A stretch of DNA of 64,000 nt from Pseudomonadota bacterium (GTDB taxonomy: Bacteria > Pseudomonadota > Gammaproteobacteria > Steroidobacterales > Steroidobacteraceae), in the NCBI GenBank assembly GCA_018241505.1, contig JAFEDS010000005.1, positions 1 to 64,000 on the forward strand. Reading direction: 5' to 3'. A program made the position numbers and the translations under genes. The notes below the pieces were generated by a model that saw only the letters and a program-made list of their open reading frames with translations, searched no databases and had not been told where the DNA came from. This document shows, in pieces, positions 43,800 to 51,583 of this stretch (position 1 is the first letter of the stretch; each line of letters begins with the position of its first letter).

Positions 43800-44633
43800 T
43801 CAACCCCGCTCGGCGCTTTGCATCTCCAACAGCCGCTGTTTCTCAGCGCGGCGCATGAAATAGCCTGCGACAATCACGCACGTTCCCACGGCGCAGATGA
43901 TCAGGCTCGCCAGCGCGTTGACATCCGGGCTCACGCCCAACTTCACCTTGGAGTAGATGACCATGGGCAATGTGCTGGCACCCGGGCCCGATACGAAGCT
44001 CGAAATCACCAGGTCATCCAGCGACAGCGTAAAGCTCAGCAACCAGCTCGAGATCAGCGCCGGGGCAATAATGGGCAAAGTCACTTCAACAAACGCCTGA
44101 GCGGGGCTGGACCCCAGGTCCATGGCGGCTTCCTCCAGCGACCGGTCCGCGCTCTGCAGCCGCGACTGGACGGTCACCGTCACATAGGCGGTGCAAAACG
44201 CAATGTGTGCGATGACGATGGTCGTCAGGCCCCGGTGCGGCCAGGAAAACATCTGCAGCATGGACACAAACAACAGGAGCTGAGTGATGCCGGTAATGAT
44301 TTCCGGCATGACCAACGGCGCGTTCACCATGCCGGTGAGCATGAGCCTGCCCGGAAATCGGCCGAACCTGACGAGAGCAATTGACGCGAGGGTGCCCAAC
44401 ACAACCGCCGCGGTGGATGAGGCCACGGCAACCTCCAACGACAGCAGCGCCGCGTCCAATATCTGGCGGTTGTGAAACAGCGCCCCGTACCACTGTGTCG
44501 AGAATCCACCCCACACGCTGACCAGCGGCGATGCGTTGAATGAGTAGGCAATCAGCACGAGTATCGGAATGTAGAGTACGGCGATTCCGAAGCTCAGCGC
44601 TGCAAACAACACCGGTGAGAAACGCCTTTCCAC
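43800..44633 (-). CDS. Polyamine-type ABC transporter permease (PotC/PotI-like)
   Basis: About 277 residues with six predicted membrane helices and the cytoplasmic EAA loop LEEAAMDLGSSPAQAFVEVTLPIIAPAL (split here: EEAAMDLGSSPAQAF then VTLPIIAPAL), which contacts the ATPase. I chose the GTG at 44633 (VERRFSPVLFAAL), 5 bp after the upstream permease stop and preceded by AGGAAA. It pairs with the permease at 44639 and, by family, with the binding protein at 40898 and the ATPase at 54637. Confidence 0.88.
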   Translation of the reverse strand: MERRFSPVLFAALSFGIAVLYIPILVLIAYSFNASPLVSVWGGFSTQWYGALFHNRQILDAALLSLEVAVASSTAAVVLGTLASIALVRFGRFPGRLMLTGMVNAPLVMPEIITGITQLLLFVSMLQMFSWPHRGLTTIVIAHIAFCTAYVTVTVQSRLQSADRSLEEAAMDLGSSPAQAFVEVTLPIIAPALISSWLLSFTLSLDDLVISSFVSGPGASTLPMVIYSKVKLGVSPDVNALASLIICAVGTCVIVAGYFMRRAEKQRLLEMQSAERG

Positions 44634-44638
44634 GGGGA

Positions 44639-45529
44639 TCAGGTTTCCTGCTGCCGCACGTTGTAGTACTGATAGATTGCGATCGGGCCCGCAAGCAGGA
44701 ACAGGAAGGCGATCGCCACCGCCGAAGCGACCGGCCAATCATGGTTGCCAAAGAACTCATCCCACAGGACACGCCCGATCATCAGGTTGTCGGGGCCGCC
44801 CAACAGCGACGGAATGACAAACTCGCCCACGGCCGGAATGAACACCAGCATGGAGCCGGCAATGACCCCGGGGATCGACTGCGGCAAGGTGACATCGAGG
44901 AAGGCTCGCCACGGCGGACTGCCGAGGTCGGCCGCGGCTTCCAGCAGGGTGTTATCCAGTTTTTCCAGGGTGGCGAACAGCGGCAGCACCATGAAGGGCA
45001 GATACGAGTAGATGATGCCCAGGTACACAGCTACGCTGGTGCGCATGATTTTCAGTGGCTGGGATACGAGCCCGAGTTTCAATAACACCGTGTTGAGAAT
45101 TCCGCCATCCCGGATGACGCCTTCCAGCGCATAGACTCGAAGCAGGAACGAGGTCCAGAACGGCAGGATGATAATGAGCAGCAGGATGCTCTGGGTGGTC
45201 TTGGATGCCCGAGAGATTGCGTAGGCCATGGGATAGCCCAGCGCCAGGCAGATCAATGTTGAGAAGAAAGCGGTTTTCAGCGAGTAGAGGTAGGCGACAC
45301 CGTAGACTTCGTCGGTGAGCAGGTACTTGAAGTTCGCGAGGCTCACCGACAACTGCAGGTGGCCATCGGCGGTGCGCGTGAGGATGTCGGTAAAAGGCGG
45401 TACCCGCGGCGCGGTTTCGGCCAGGCTGATTTTGAAGGCGAACGCGAACGGGACCAGGAAGAAGACCGTGAGGAACAGCATTGGCGGAAGAATAATGAGC
45501 CAACGGCCCGGCCGCTCCAGCAATCTCAT
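44639..45529 (-). CDS. Polyamine-type ABC transporter permease (PotB/PotH-like)
   Basis: A 296-residue inner-membrane permease beginning MRLLERPGRWLIILPPMLFL. It has six predicted helices and the EAA loop LLEAAADLGSPPWRAFLDV followed by TLPQSIPGVIAG. It is the first gene of the permease pair and is divergent from the TetR-Rieske fusion regulator, 116 bp away, so that regulator is well placed to control it. Confidence 0.9.
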   Translation of the reverse strand: MRLLERPGRWLIILPPMLFLTVFFLVPFAFAFKISLAETAPRVPPFTDILTRTADGHLQLSVSLANFKYLLTDEVYGVAYLYSLKTAFFSTLICLALGYPMAYAISRASKTTQSILLLIIILPFWTSFLLRVYALEGVIRDGGILNTVLLKLGLVSQPLKIMRTSVAVYLGIIYSYLPFMVLPLFATLEKLDNTLLEAAADLGSPPWRAFLDVTLPQSIPGVIAGSMLVFIPAVGEFVIPSLLGGPDNLMIGRVLWDEFFGNHDWPVASAVAIAFLFLLAGPIAIYQYYNVRQQET

Positions 45530-45645
45530 GATTCCCGCCTGAAAGATGCCTGCGGGCTATTTTGCGATATAAACTTCAGGCCGTGTACAACTTTTGCCCG
45601 CCATGACGGGCGCGGCCGGCATAGGGCCGCAAGGTGAACAGCAAC
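45530..45645. promoter_or_regulatory. Divergent permease / TetR-Rieske fusion promoter region
   Basis: This 116-bp region contains an AT-rich stretch (TTTTGCGATATAAAC, about 45560-45574) suitable for a -10 region and an inverted repeat GCCCG CCATGA CGGGC (45596-45611). The latter lies just before AAGGTG, the ribosome-binding site of the fusion gene. Autoregulation of the fusion through this region is plausible. Confidence 0.4.
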
Positions 45646-47211
45646 ATGGCCAAAAAGAAGGCCAATGAAATCGCCCCAGTCCCCGAGCGCGCGTCCCGCG
45701 CCCGCCAGCGGCAGCGTCTGATTGACGCCTGTATCTCCGCGCTGCACATCCACGGCCCATCGCGTACCACTGTGGAAAAGGTTGTCGCGCTCGCTGACAT
45801 GTCCCCCGGCATCGTGCGTTTCTACTTCGACTCCAAGGACGCGATGCTGGTGGCATCGCTTGCCTACCTCGCGTCGGAATTCGAGGAACGGGTCATGGTC
45901 CCCGTATCTCAACTGAAGGCCACGCCGGTGAAAGCGTTGCAGCAGCTCGTTGAGCTGTATCTCGACCCCGAGATTGCCAGCCCCCGCAAAGTGTCCGTCT
46001 GGTACTCGTTCTGGGGCGAGGCGAGCTCCCGGCAGGAGTACCTGGAGCTGTGTGGCAAGAAGGACGAAGACTTCGCCGCCCTGGTCCTGGACCTCATTGA
46101 GCGCATGATTGCGCAAACCGGCCAAACACACCTGGATGCCGACGGTGTGGCCCTCGGGCTGATTGGCGTGCTCGAGGTGTTGTGGCAGGGAATTGCCTTT
46201 ACCCATGAGGCGCAAATCGACCGGGATGCCGCGAAACGGCGCTCGATCGCTTTTCTGCGCTCGGTGTTTCCCGGTCAATTCGCAGCTCCTGCCCGGGTGG
46301 CTGCCTCCGGCAACGGTGCGCAGGCTGTGCCGGCGAGCGTACCCGCCTGGGCTTATTCCAACAGCGCGTTGTTGGCTGTTGAGCGGGATCGTTTGTTTCG
46401 CCCTTCGTGGCAGCTTGTCGGCCATGAAGCGGATATTCCGCGAGTGGGCGACTACCTGACCGCAGACCTGGCCGGCGAACGGGTGTTGGTTGTGAGAACC
46501 GCGCCGGCCAAAATCCTGGCGTTTCGCAATAGTTGTCGCAAACGTCCGCATGCGTTGCTGATGGAGCGCTCCGGTCATTTGACTGACACAATCGGATGCG
46601 CAGCCCACGAGCTCGTGTACGGTCTCGACGGCAAGTTGCGCACAGGTGCTACAGCCGGCGATCTCATTCCCCTGGAGCTCGAGCTGCCGGGTAAATTCAT
46701 CCTGGTCCGTGCGCTCGCCGGCCGAAACGCCGAGCCTGCATCCACGGCGCTCCTGGAAATCGCCGGCGCGCCCTCGGGTGATTGGGAGTCACTGGCGGAT
46801 CTGAAGCCGGCAGGGTCGAGTGATCTGGTGGTGGCAGCCGATTGGAAGCTCATGGTCGAACAGTGGCTCGAAGCGCTGCCACGGCCGAAAGGGACGCGGC
46901 GCGCGTTCCTGACACCCAACCAACTGTTGGAAGTGAACGCCTCCGGGGCGGTTGTGCTCCAGGTGGTGCCCGAGTCCCCGGGGCGGTGCCGTATCCGGCG
47001 CCTGGACTATTCGAGCGCCCGGCGCAAGACCCCGTCCCCGGGTGAGGTGCCGGCGTGGTTGCAGCAGGATATTGATGTGGCGCAGTCCATGCAGGCCGGA
47101 CTCGCGGCCGGCATGGATGCTGCCGCGGAATCGGCCGGGCCGATCTCGGAGCAGCTCCAGGAGTTTCGTGCCGGCATTGCGGTCCTGTTGCCGCTGGCGC
47201 AGGGCGCATAA
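45646..47211 (+). CDS. TetR regulator fused to a degenerate Rieske oxygenase alpha subunit
   Basis: A single 521-residue frame. Residues about 15-210 are a BetI-like TetR repressor (RTTVEKVVALADMSPGIVRFYF). From about residue 227 (VPAWAYSN, RLFRPSWQLVGHEADIPRVGDYL) it aligns along its length with the intact Rieske oxygenase encoded next door. The cluster ligands there, Cys85/His87/Cys105/His108, become Cys297/Lys299/Cys318/His321. The iron-site DNYLESYHVPIGH becomes VEQWLEALPRPKG, with both His replaced (Pro412, Thr417) and Asn by Gln406. Catalysis is therefore unlikely, and the enzyme fold probably serves as ligand sensor. I preferred ATG 45646 with AAGGTG upstream; GTG 45634 is possible. 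It ends 4 bp from the convergent intact gene. Confidence 0.88.
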   Translation: MAKKKANEIAPVPERASRARQRQRLIDACISALHIHGPSRTTVEKVVALADMSPGIVRFYFDSKDAMLVASLAYLASEFEERVMVPVSQLKATPVKALQQLVELYLDPEIASPRKVSVWYSFWGEASSRQEYLELCGKKDEDFAALVLDLIERMIAQTGQTHLDADGVALGLIGVLEVLWQGIAFTHEAQIDRDAAKRRSIAFLRSVFPGQFAAPARVAASGNGAQAVPASVPAWAYSNSALLAVERDRLFRPSWQLVGHEADIPRVGDYLTADLAGERVLVVRTAPAKILAFRNSCRKRPHALLMERSGHLTDTIGCAAHELVYGLDGKLRTGATAGDLIPLELELPGKFILVRALAGRNAEPASTALLEIAGAPSGDWESLADLKPAGSSDLVVAADWKLMVEQWLEALPRPKGTRRAFLTPNQLLEVNASGAVVLQVVPESPGRCRIRRLDYSSARRKTPSPGEVPAWLQQDIDVAQSMQAGLAAGMDAAAESAGPISEQLQEFRAGIAVLLPLAQGA

Positions 47212-47215
47212 CCCG

Positions 47216-48382
47216 TCAAGCAAACTGGGCAGGGGCGCTGGGCAAACGCACTTCCGGGATCCTCTCCCGCAACAGGTCATGGAATTCCAACATGCAACTC
47301 TCGAGCGCCGACAGCGGGCCGGGCTCGTAGCTGCTGGAGGCCAGTCCCTGCTGCACCCGCCGGCATAGAAATTCGTCTTCGCGCTGGACCTGCCGGTTGA
47401 TGCGCGTCGACAGGTAGCGAACGATCCGCATCTCCCGGCGCGCGTCAGGACGCGCGAATGAGCCGCCCCGGATAGTGCACTTGCCCGGACCTCGCGGCAG
47501 TACCTGAAAGAAGTCCATCTGGTCGGGAAACACATCCACGCCCAGGTTTGGCAACATGCTGTAGAACGTCCAACGTTTGCGGTGAGTTTCCGGCAGATCC
47601 TCGGTCACCTTGCCAACCATCTGCGCATACATGCGCTCGCTCCACTTGGAGGAAGGGCGGTCGCGCAGCCAACTGATTCCCCGCGCAACACCGGATGGCA
47701 GGGTGGTCATGTCGTCGTAGTCCGGAGTAAACATCCGGAACAGTCCGGGATGTCCGATGGGCACGTGGTAGGACTCCAGGTAGTTGTCCATGGCCACTTT
47801 CCAGTCGACATCCCAATGCTCGATATACAGCGGGCCCAGCGGCTCCATGGCCTCGAACTGATGGGGCGTGAAGTCATCGAGGAAGCTGCCCCAGGTCGAC
47901 TCCAGCGGTGCGGGGTTACCCGCGAGGTTCACAAACACAAAGCCGAACTGAATCGACATGCGTACAGGTTTCAGCCCATGTTGAGACCGGTCGAGTCCCG
48001 GAAAGCTCTCGCGTGCCGGCATGCCAATCAACTCGCCGTTCAGCCGATACGACCAGCCGTGGTATGGGCACGTGATGGCGCCAGGACAGTTGCCTGTCCC
48101 TTCGAGAATGCGCGCACCACGGTGGCGGCAAACGTTGTGAAAGGCCTGTACCTGGCCTTGGGAGTTGCGCACGGCCACGACGCTATCGCCGCCGATGTCC
48201 AGGGTAATGAAGTCACCGGGATTGGGGATCGAGTTGACGTGACAGACGATCTGCCAGCTCGGCTTGAGGACCCGTTCATACTCGAGGCGGGTCATTTCGG
48301 GATGGCTGTACGCCCAGGCGGGCAACGCACGCGGCAGCGTGGAAACCGGGGTATCGAGAGTCTGCGCAGCAGGGGAATTCAT
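47216..48382 (-). CDS. Rieske non-haem iron oxygenase alpha subunit
   Basis: A 388-residue oxygenase with the full ligand sets: Rieske Cys85, His87, Cys105 and His108 (CRHRGAR, CPYHGW) and the mononuclear iron site DNYLESYHVPIGHPG (His206, His211). It has no accompanying reductase or beta subunit in the window. The start is the ATG at 48382 with GGGAAG upstream. The substrate is unknown; the amine-transport, aminotransferase and GcvT-like neighbours suggest N-dealkylation or hydroxylation of an amine. The adjacent fusion regulator carries a dead copy of this protein, which probably binds the same or a related ligand. Confidence 0.88.
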   Translation of the reverse strand: MNSPAAQTLDTPVSTLPRALPAWAYSHPEMTRLEYERVLKPSWQIVCHVNSIPNPGDFITLDIGGDSVVAVRNSQGQVQAFHNVCRHRGARILEGTGNCPGAITCPYHGWSYRLNGELIGMPARESFPGLDRSQHGLKPVRMSIQFGFVFVNLAGNPAPLESTWGSFLDDFTPHQFEAMEPLGPLYIEHWDVDWKVAMDNYLESYHVPIGHPGLFRMFTPDYDDMTTLPSGVARGISWLRDRPSSKWSERMYAQMVGKVTEDLPETHRKRWTFYSMLPNLGVDVFPDQMDFFQVLPRGPGKCTIRGGSFARPDARREMRIVRYLSTRINRQVQREDEFLCRRVQQGLASSSYEPGPLSALESCMLEFHDLLRERIPEVRLPSAPAQFA

Positions 48383-48501
48383 GGTGCTTCCCACGAAAAT
48401 TATATGACCATGCAATTCTACCTGAAGAAATTATATATTCATATAGACGATGACCTTCTCCGGTGGTACCGTGCCGGCAAGGCATCAGGAGAGCGCGCAC
48501 C
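48383..48501. promoter_or_regulatory. AT-rich divergent promoter between Rieske oxygenase and aminotransferase
   Basis: From about 48395 to 48450 the sequence is markedly AT-rich against a GC-rich background. It holds a repeated AAATTATAT (about 48398 and 48429) and outer inverted copies TATATG (48401-48406) / CATATA (48440-48445). This is the natural control region for both flanking genes and the best candidate target of the TetR-Rieske fusion protein. Confidence 0.5.
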
Positions 48502-49830
48502 ATGTCCCGTAAAATGAACCAGAACAATGCGCACTTCCGGCAGGCAGTCCGGCGATTGCCCCTGGGAGTCGCCTCCAATTTCCGCTACTGGGGCGAAGAG
48601 CGCACGATCTACATCAAGCAGGGTCGCGGCGCGCGGATCGTCGATCTCGACGATAATGTCTATATCGATTACCGCCTCGGATACGGCCCTGCCATCCTGG
48701 GCTACGCCGATCCCCGCGTGGATGAGGCGGCCCGCAAGGGGATGGAAGTCGGCGGCGTGTTCGCGCTTTCGACCGAACGTGAATACACGGTCGCCGAGCG
48801 CATCTCAAAGATGGTGCCGGCCGCGGAGTTGGTTCGCTTTTCAAACTCGGGCACCGAGGCTGTCATGGCTGCGTTGCGTCTGGCGCGCGCCTACACCAAG
48901 AAGGATGACTACGTCATTCTCGAGGGCAGTTACCACGGATTGTTCGATGCGGCGATGTGGTACACGCCCATGGACAAATGGGGCCAGGTGGGCGATCCCG
49001 AGGTTTATCCTTACAGTGAAGGGATTCCCGTCAGCACCAAGAGCTTTGCGCATTTTGTGCAGGCGAATGACGCCAACCAGCTCGAGGACGTGTTCAAGCG
49101 CAAGGCGGGCCGGATCGCCTGCTTGTTGATTGAGCCCATCATGGGCAACTGTCTGGGAATCGCAGCCGATCCCGAGTACCTGCGTACGGCGCGGGCCCTT
49201 TGTGACAAGCACGGTGTCGTGTTGATCATCGATGAAGTGAAGACGGGGTTCCGGGTCGCCAAAGGCGGCGTACAACAGCTATACGGTGTCAAAGCCGACT
49301 TGTGCACCTTTGCAAAGGCCGTCGCGAATGGATACCCCATTTCGGTGCTCGCCGGGCGCGAAGACATCATGAGAAAAATCGGCAAGGGAGTCGCCCATGG
49401 TGGGACCTACACGGCCCATTCAGTGTCTCTGGCCGCTGCCGAAAAGACCCTCGAGATTCTCGATGAGACGGACGCGTTGGAGCGCATCGCCGACTATGGG
49501 ACGCGTTTGCGCAATGGCATGAGCGTAAGCCTGAAAGCCCGCGGAATTGCCCACAGCTTCGTAGGGCATCCATCCATGAGTGGCTTGTATTTCGCGAAGG
49601 ACCCGCCACGCAACTATCGCGATTGGAAGGGCAGTGACTATTCCTTCTACGACGCTGCCGCAAAGGTGCTTCACGATGAGCGCATCCTGTGCGAGCCCGA
49701 CTCGCGGGAACCGTGGTTCATCAGCGCGGCCCATGACGAATCCTGTCTCACAGAAACCCTTGCCGCATTCGAGATCGCGATAGACACTACGCTGCGGTCC
49801 GCTGGATCGACCCACAAAAAGTCCGGTTGA
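48502..49830 (+). CDS. Class III pyridoxal-phosphate aminotransferase
   Basis: A 442-residue fold-type I PLP enzyme related to glutamate-1-semialdehyde aminomutase and omega-aminotransferases. Visible are RFSNSGTEAVMAALRLARAY (cofactor phosphate region), LIIDEVKTGFRV (Asp contacting the pyridine nitrogen) and the Schiff-base Lys272 in CTFAKAVANGYP. No hem genes are nearby, so a catabolic transamination of an amino-bearing intermediate is more likely than haem synthesis. AGGAGA precedes the ATG at 48502. It is the first gene of the rightward block ending with the ABC ATPase. Confidence 0.88.
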   Translation: MSRKMNQNNAHFRQAVRRLPLGVASNFRYWGEERTIYIKQGRGARIVDLDDNVYIDYRLGYGPAILGYADPRVDEAARKGMEVGGVFALSTEREYTVAERISKMVPAAELVRFSNSGTEAVMAALRLARAYTKKDDYVILEGSYHGLFDAAMWYTPMDKWGQVGDPEVYPYSEGIPVSTKSFAHFVQANDANQLEDVFKRKAGRIACLLIEPIMGNCLGIAADPEYLRTARALCDKHGVVLIIDEVKTGFRVAKGGVQQLYGVKADLCTFAKAVANGYPISVLAGREDIMRKIGKGVAHGGTYTAHSVSLAAAEKTLEILDETDALERIADYGTRLRNGMSVSLKARGIAHSFVGHPSMSGLYFAKDPPRNYRDWKGSDYSFYDAAAKVLHDERILCEPDSREPWFISAAHDESCLTETLAAFEIAIDTTLRSAGSTHKKSG

Positions 49831-49839
49831 GCAGGCGGG

Positions 49840-51525
49840 GTGGGAGCGATGGCTACTAGTTTATTGGCGCGGCACTCGCCGCGCGGCAAGCGGTATGACG
49901 TCATCGTCATCGGTGCCGGCCACAACGGGCTGGTGGCCGCGTGCTACCTCGCGCGGTCGGGTCTCGATGTGCTCGTACTCGAACGTAATCCGTACATTGG
50001 CGGTGCGGCCGTCAGCCGCCAGTTGTACAAGGATTTCACGTACTCAAACTGCTCCTACGTCTGCAGCCTATTGCGCACGGAGATTATCCGCACATTGGAC
50101 CTGCCCAGATTTGGGTTGCAGGTAATTCCGTATGACGGTGGGTGCACGATGATGCGCGACGGAAATCATCTCGCGCTCTACGACAATCACGATGCCCTTC
50201 GCCGTGAGATCTCGCGTCACTCCAAACGAGACAGTGAAGCATACGACCGTTTTGTCCGTGACATGCTTCGTCACTGCAGGTTTATCAAACCATTGCTGCT
50301 ACGCGAGCCTCCCGACCCGACATCATTCAAGCCGCGCGACATCATGGAGTTGCTGTACCTGGGTAAGCACTTCCATAAGCTCGGTGAGGCACAGATGTAC
50401 GACACGCTGCGCTTCTGGACGATGAGTTGTGCGGATCTGCTCGATGAGTACTTCGAGAGTGAGATTGTCAAAGCGCACATGGCCGGTAGCTCGATCATTG
50501 GAACTGCTCTGGGTCCGAGATCGCCTGGTACCGCGTATGTACTGCTGCATCACTATATGGGCAGCATCGACGGGACTGTCGGCGCGTGGGGTTTCGCTCG
50601 CGGTGGGATGGGCGCTGTAACGTCCGCGCTCTCGAAGTCGTTTCAGGCGAGTGGCGGCACGATCCGATGTGCGGCTCCAGTCCATCAAATACTCGTGCGG
50701 AACGGTCGAGCTATTGGAGTGGCACTCGACGACGGTGAAGAGATTCACGCTCGCACAGTCGTCTCTAACATGGACGTGCGCCGCACGTTCCTCGAAACGA
50801 TGGATTCACACGACTTGCCGGACGATTTCGTTAAACGAGTGCGGCATTTCAAGATCCGCGGGTCGTCGGGAAAGCTCAATATTGCGTTGGATGCGCTACC
50901 GAGCTTTCCGTCTATTCCTGCAGGTTCTCCGTCGACTCGCGGCGATATGCACGTTACCGACACCATCGAGATGTTGGAGCGGGCCTATGACGATTGGAAG
51001 GACGGACGGTGGTCTCGGGCTCCGTACATTGACATGCTGATACCGTCGCAGATTGACCCTACGATGGCACCTGATGGGAAACACTACATGTCGGTGTTTG
51101 TGCAGTATTGTCCCTATCAACTGGCGGATGGGGAGTGGAACGATGCGCGGCGCAAGGCGTTCGGCGACACCGTCATCGACACGATCTCGAGGGTCAGCCC
51201 CAACTTCAAGGATCTCATTTTGCATGCGGAGATCCGCACGCCTTGGGACATCGAGAATGAGGTTGGATTGACGGAGGGGAATATTTTCCAGGGCGAGCTG
51301 ACGTTCGATCAGTTGCTGTTCAACCGGCCGGTTCCCGGGTACGCCCAGTACCGCGCGCCGGTGCGGGGGATGTACATGTGCGGGTCGAGCACCCACCCCG
51401 GTGGGGGCGTGATGGGCGCTCCTGGGTACAACGCCGCGGGAGCGATTTTGCGGGATATGGGGCGAGCCGCTGCTGGCGAACCGGAGCGCGATGGCGCCGT
51501 GGAGCGAAAGGTGGCGGGGCTGTGA
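49840..51525 (+). CDS. FAD-dependent oxidoreductase, phytoene dehydrogenase-like (COG1233 type)
   Basis: A 561-residue flavoprotein with VIVIGAGHNGLVAACYLARSG as dinucleotide fold (from residue about 20) and the C-terminal PVRGMYMCGSSTHPGGGVMGAPG FAD block, split here as GMYMCGSSTHPGGG. The family includes carotenoid desaturases and amine oxidases, but no carotenoid genes are present. Its pairing with a second homologue and a GcvT-like protein argues for amine oxidation. The start is GTG 49840 or ATG 49849; either way the first codons come from the dispersed repeat. Codon choice looks less GC-biased than in neighbouring loci. Confidence 0.85.
   Translation: MGAMATSLLARHSPRGKRYDVIVIGAGHNGLVAACYLARSGLDVLVLERNPYIGGAAVSRQLYKDFTYSNCSYVCSLLRTEIIRTLDLPRFGLQVIPYDGGCTMMRDGNHLALYDNHDALRREISRHSKRDSEAYDRFVRDMLRHCRFIKPLLLREPPDPTSFKPRDIMELLYLGKHFHKLGEAQMYDTLRFWTMSCADLLDEYFESEIVKAHMAGSSIIGTALGPRSPGTAYVLLHHYMGSIDGTVGAWGFARGGMGAVTSALSKSFQASGGTIRCAAPVHQILVRNGRAIGVALDDGEEIHARTVVSNMDVRRTFLETMDSHDLPDDFVKRVRHFKIRGSSGKLNIALDALPSFPSIPAGSPSTRGDMHVTDTIEMLERAYDDWKDGRWSRAPYIDMLIPSQIDPTMAPDGKHYMSVFVQYCPYQLADGEWNDARRKAFGDTVIDTISRVSPNFKDLILHAEIRTPWDIENEVGLTEGNIFQGELTFDQLLFNRPVPGYAQYRAPVRGMYMCGSSTHPGGGVMGAPGYNAAGAILRDMGRAAAGEPERDGAVERKVAGL
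49855..49886 (+). repeat. Partial copy 4 of the dispersed repeat, inside a coding region
   Basis: ACTAGTTTATTG followed by hairpin B, GCGCGGC (49867-49873) / GCCGCGC (49878-49884) around ACTC. It matches the ACTAGT...TTATTGGCGCGGC end of copy 1 and lacks hairpin A. It lies within the first codons of the flavoprotein gene, contributing roughly residues TSLLARHSPRG. Confidence 0.7.
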
Positions 51526-51583
51526 GACTGTCAGGCATCGAAGCGGGCCGTGTGCAGGCGCTCGTGGCCGAGGCGAGGCGGCC

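Noticed and set aside
48502-49830. Glutamate-1-semialdehyde aminomutase for haem synthesis (hemL)
   Set aside because: Only family-level resemblance; no tetrapyrrole genes adjoin it and the divergent gene is a Rieske oxygenase.
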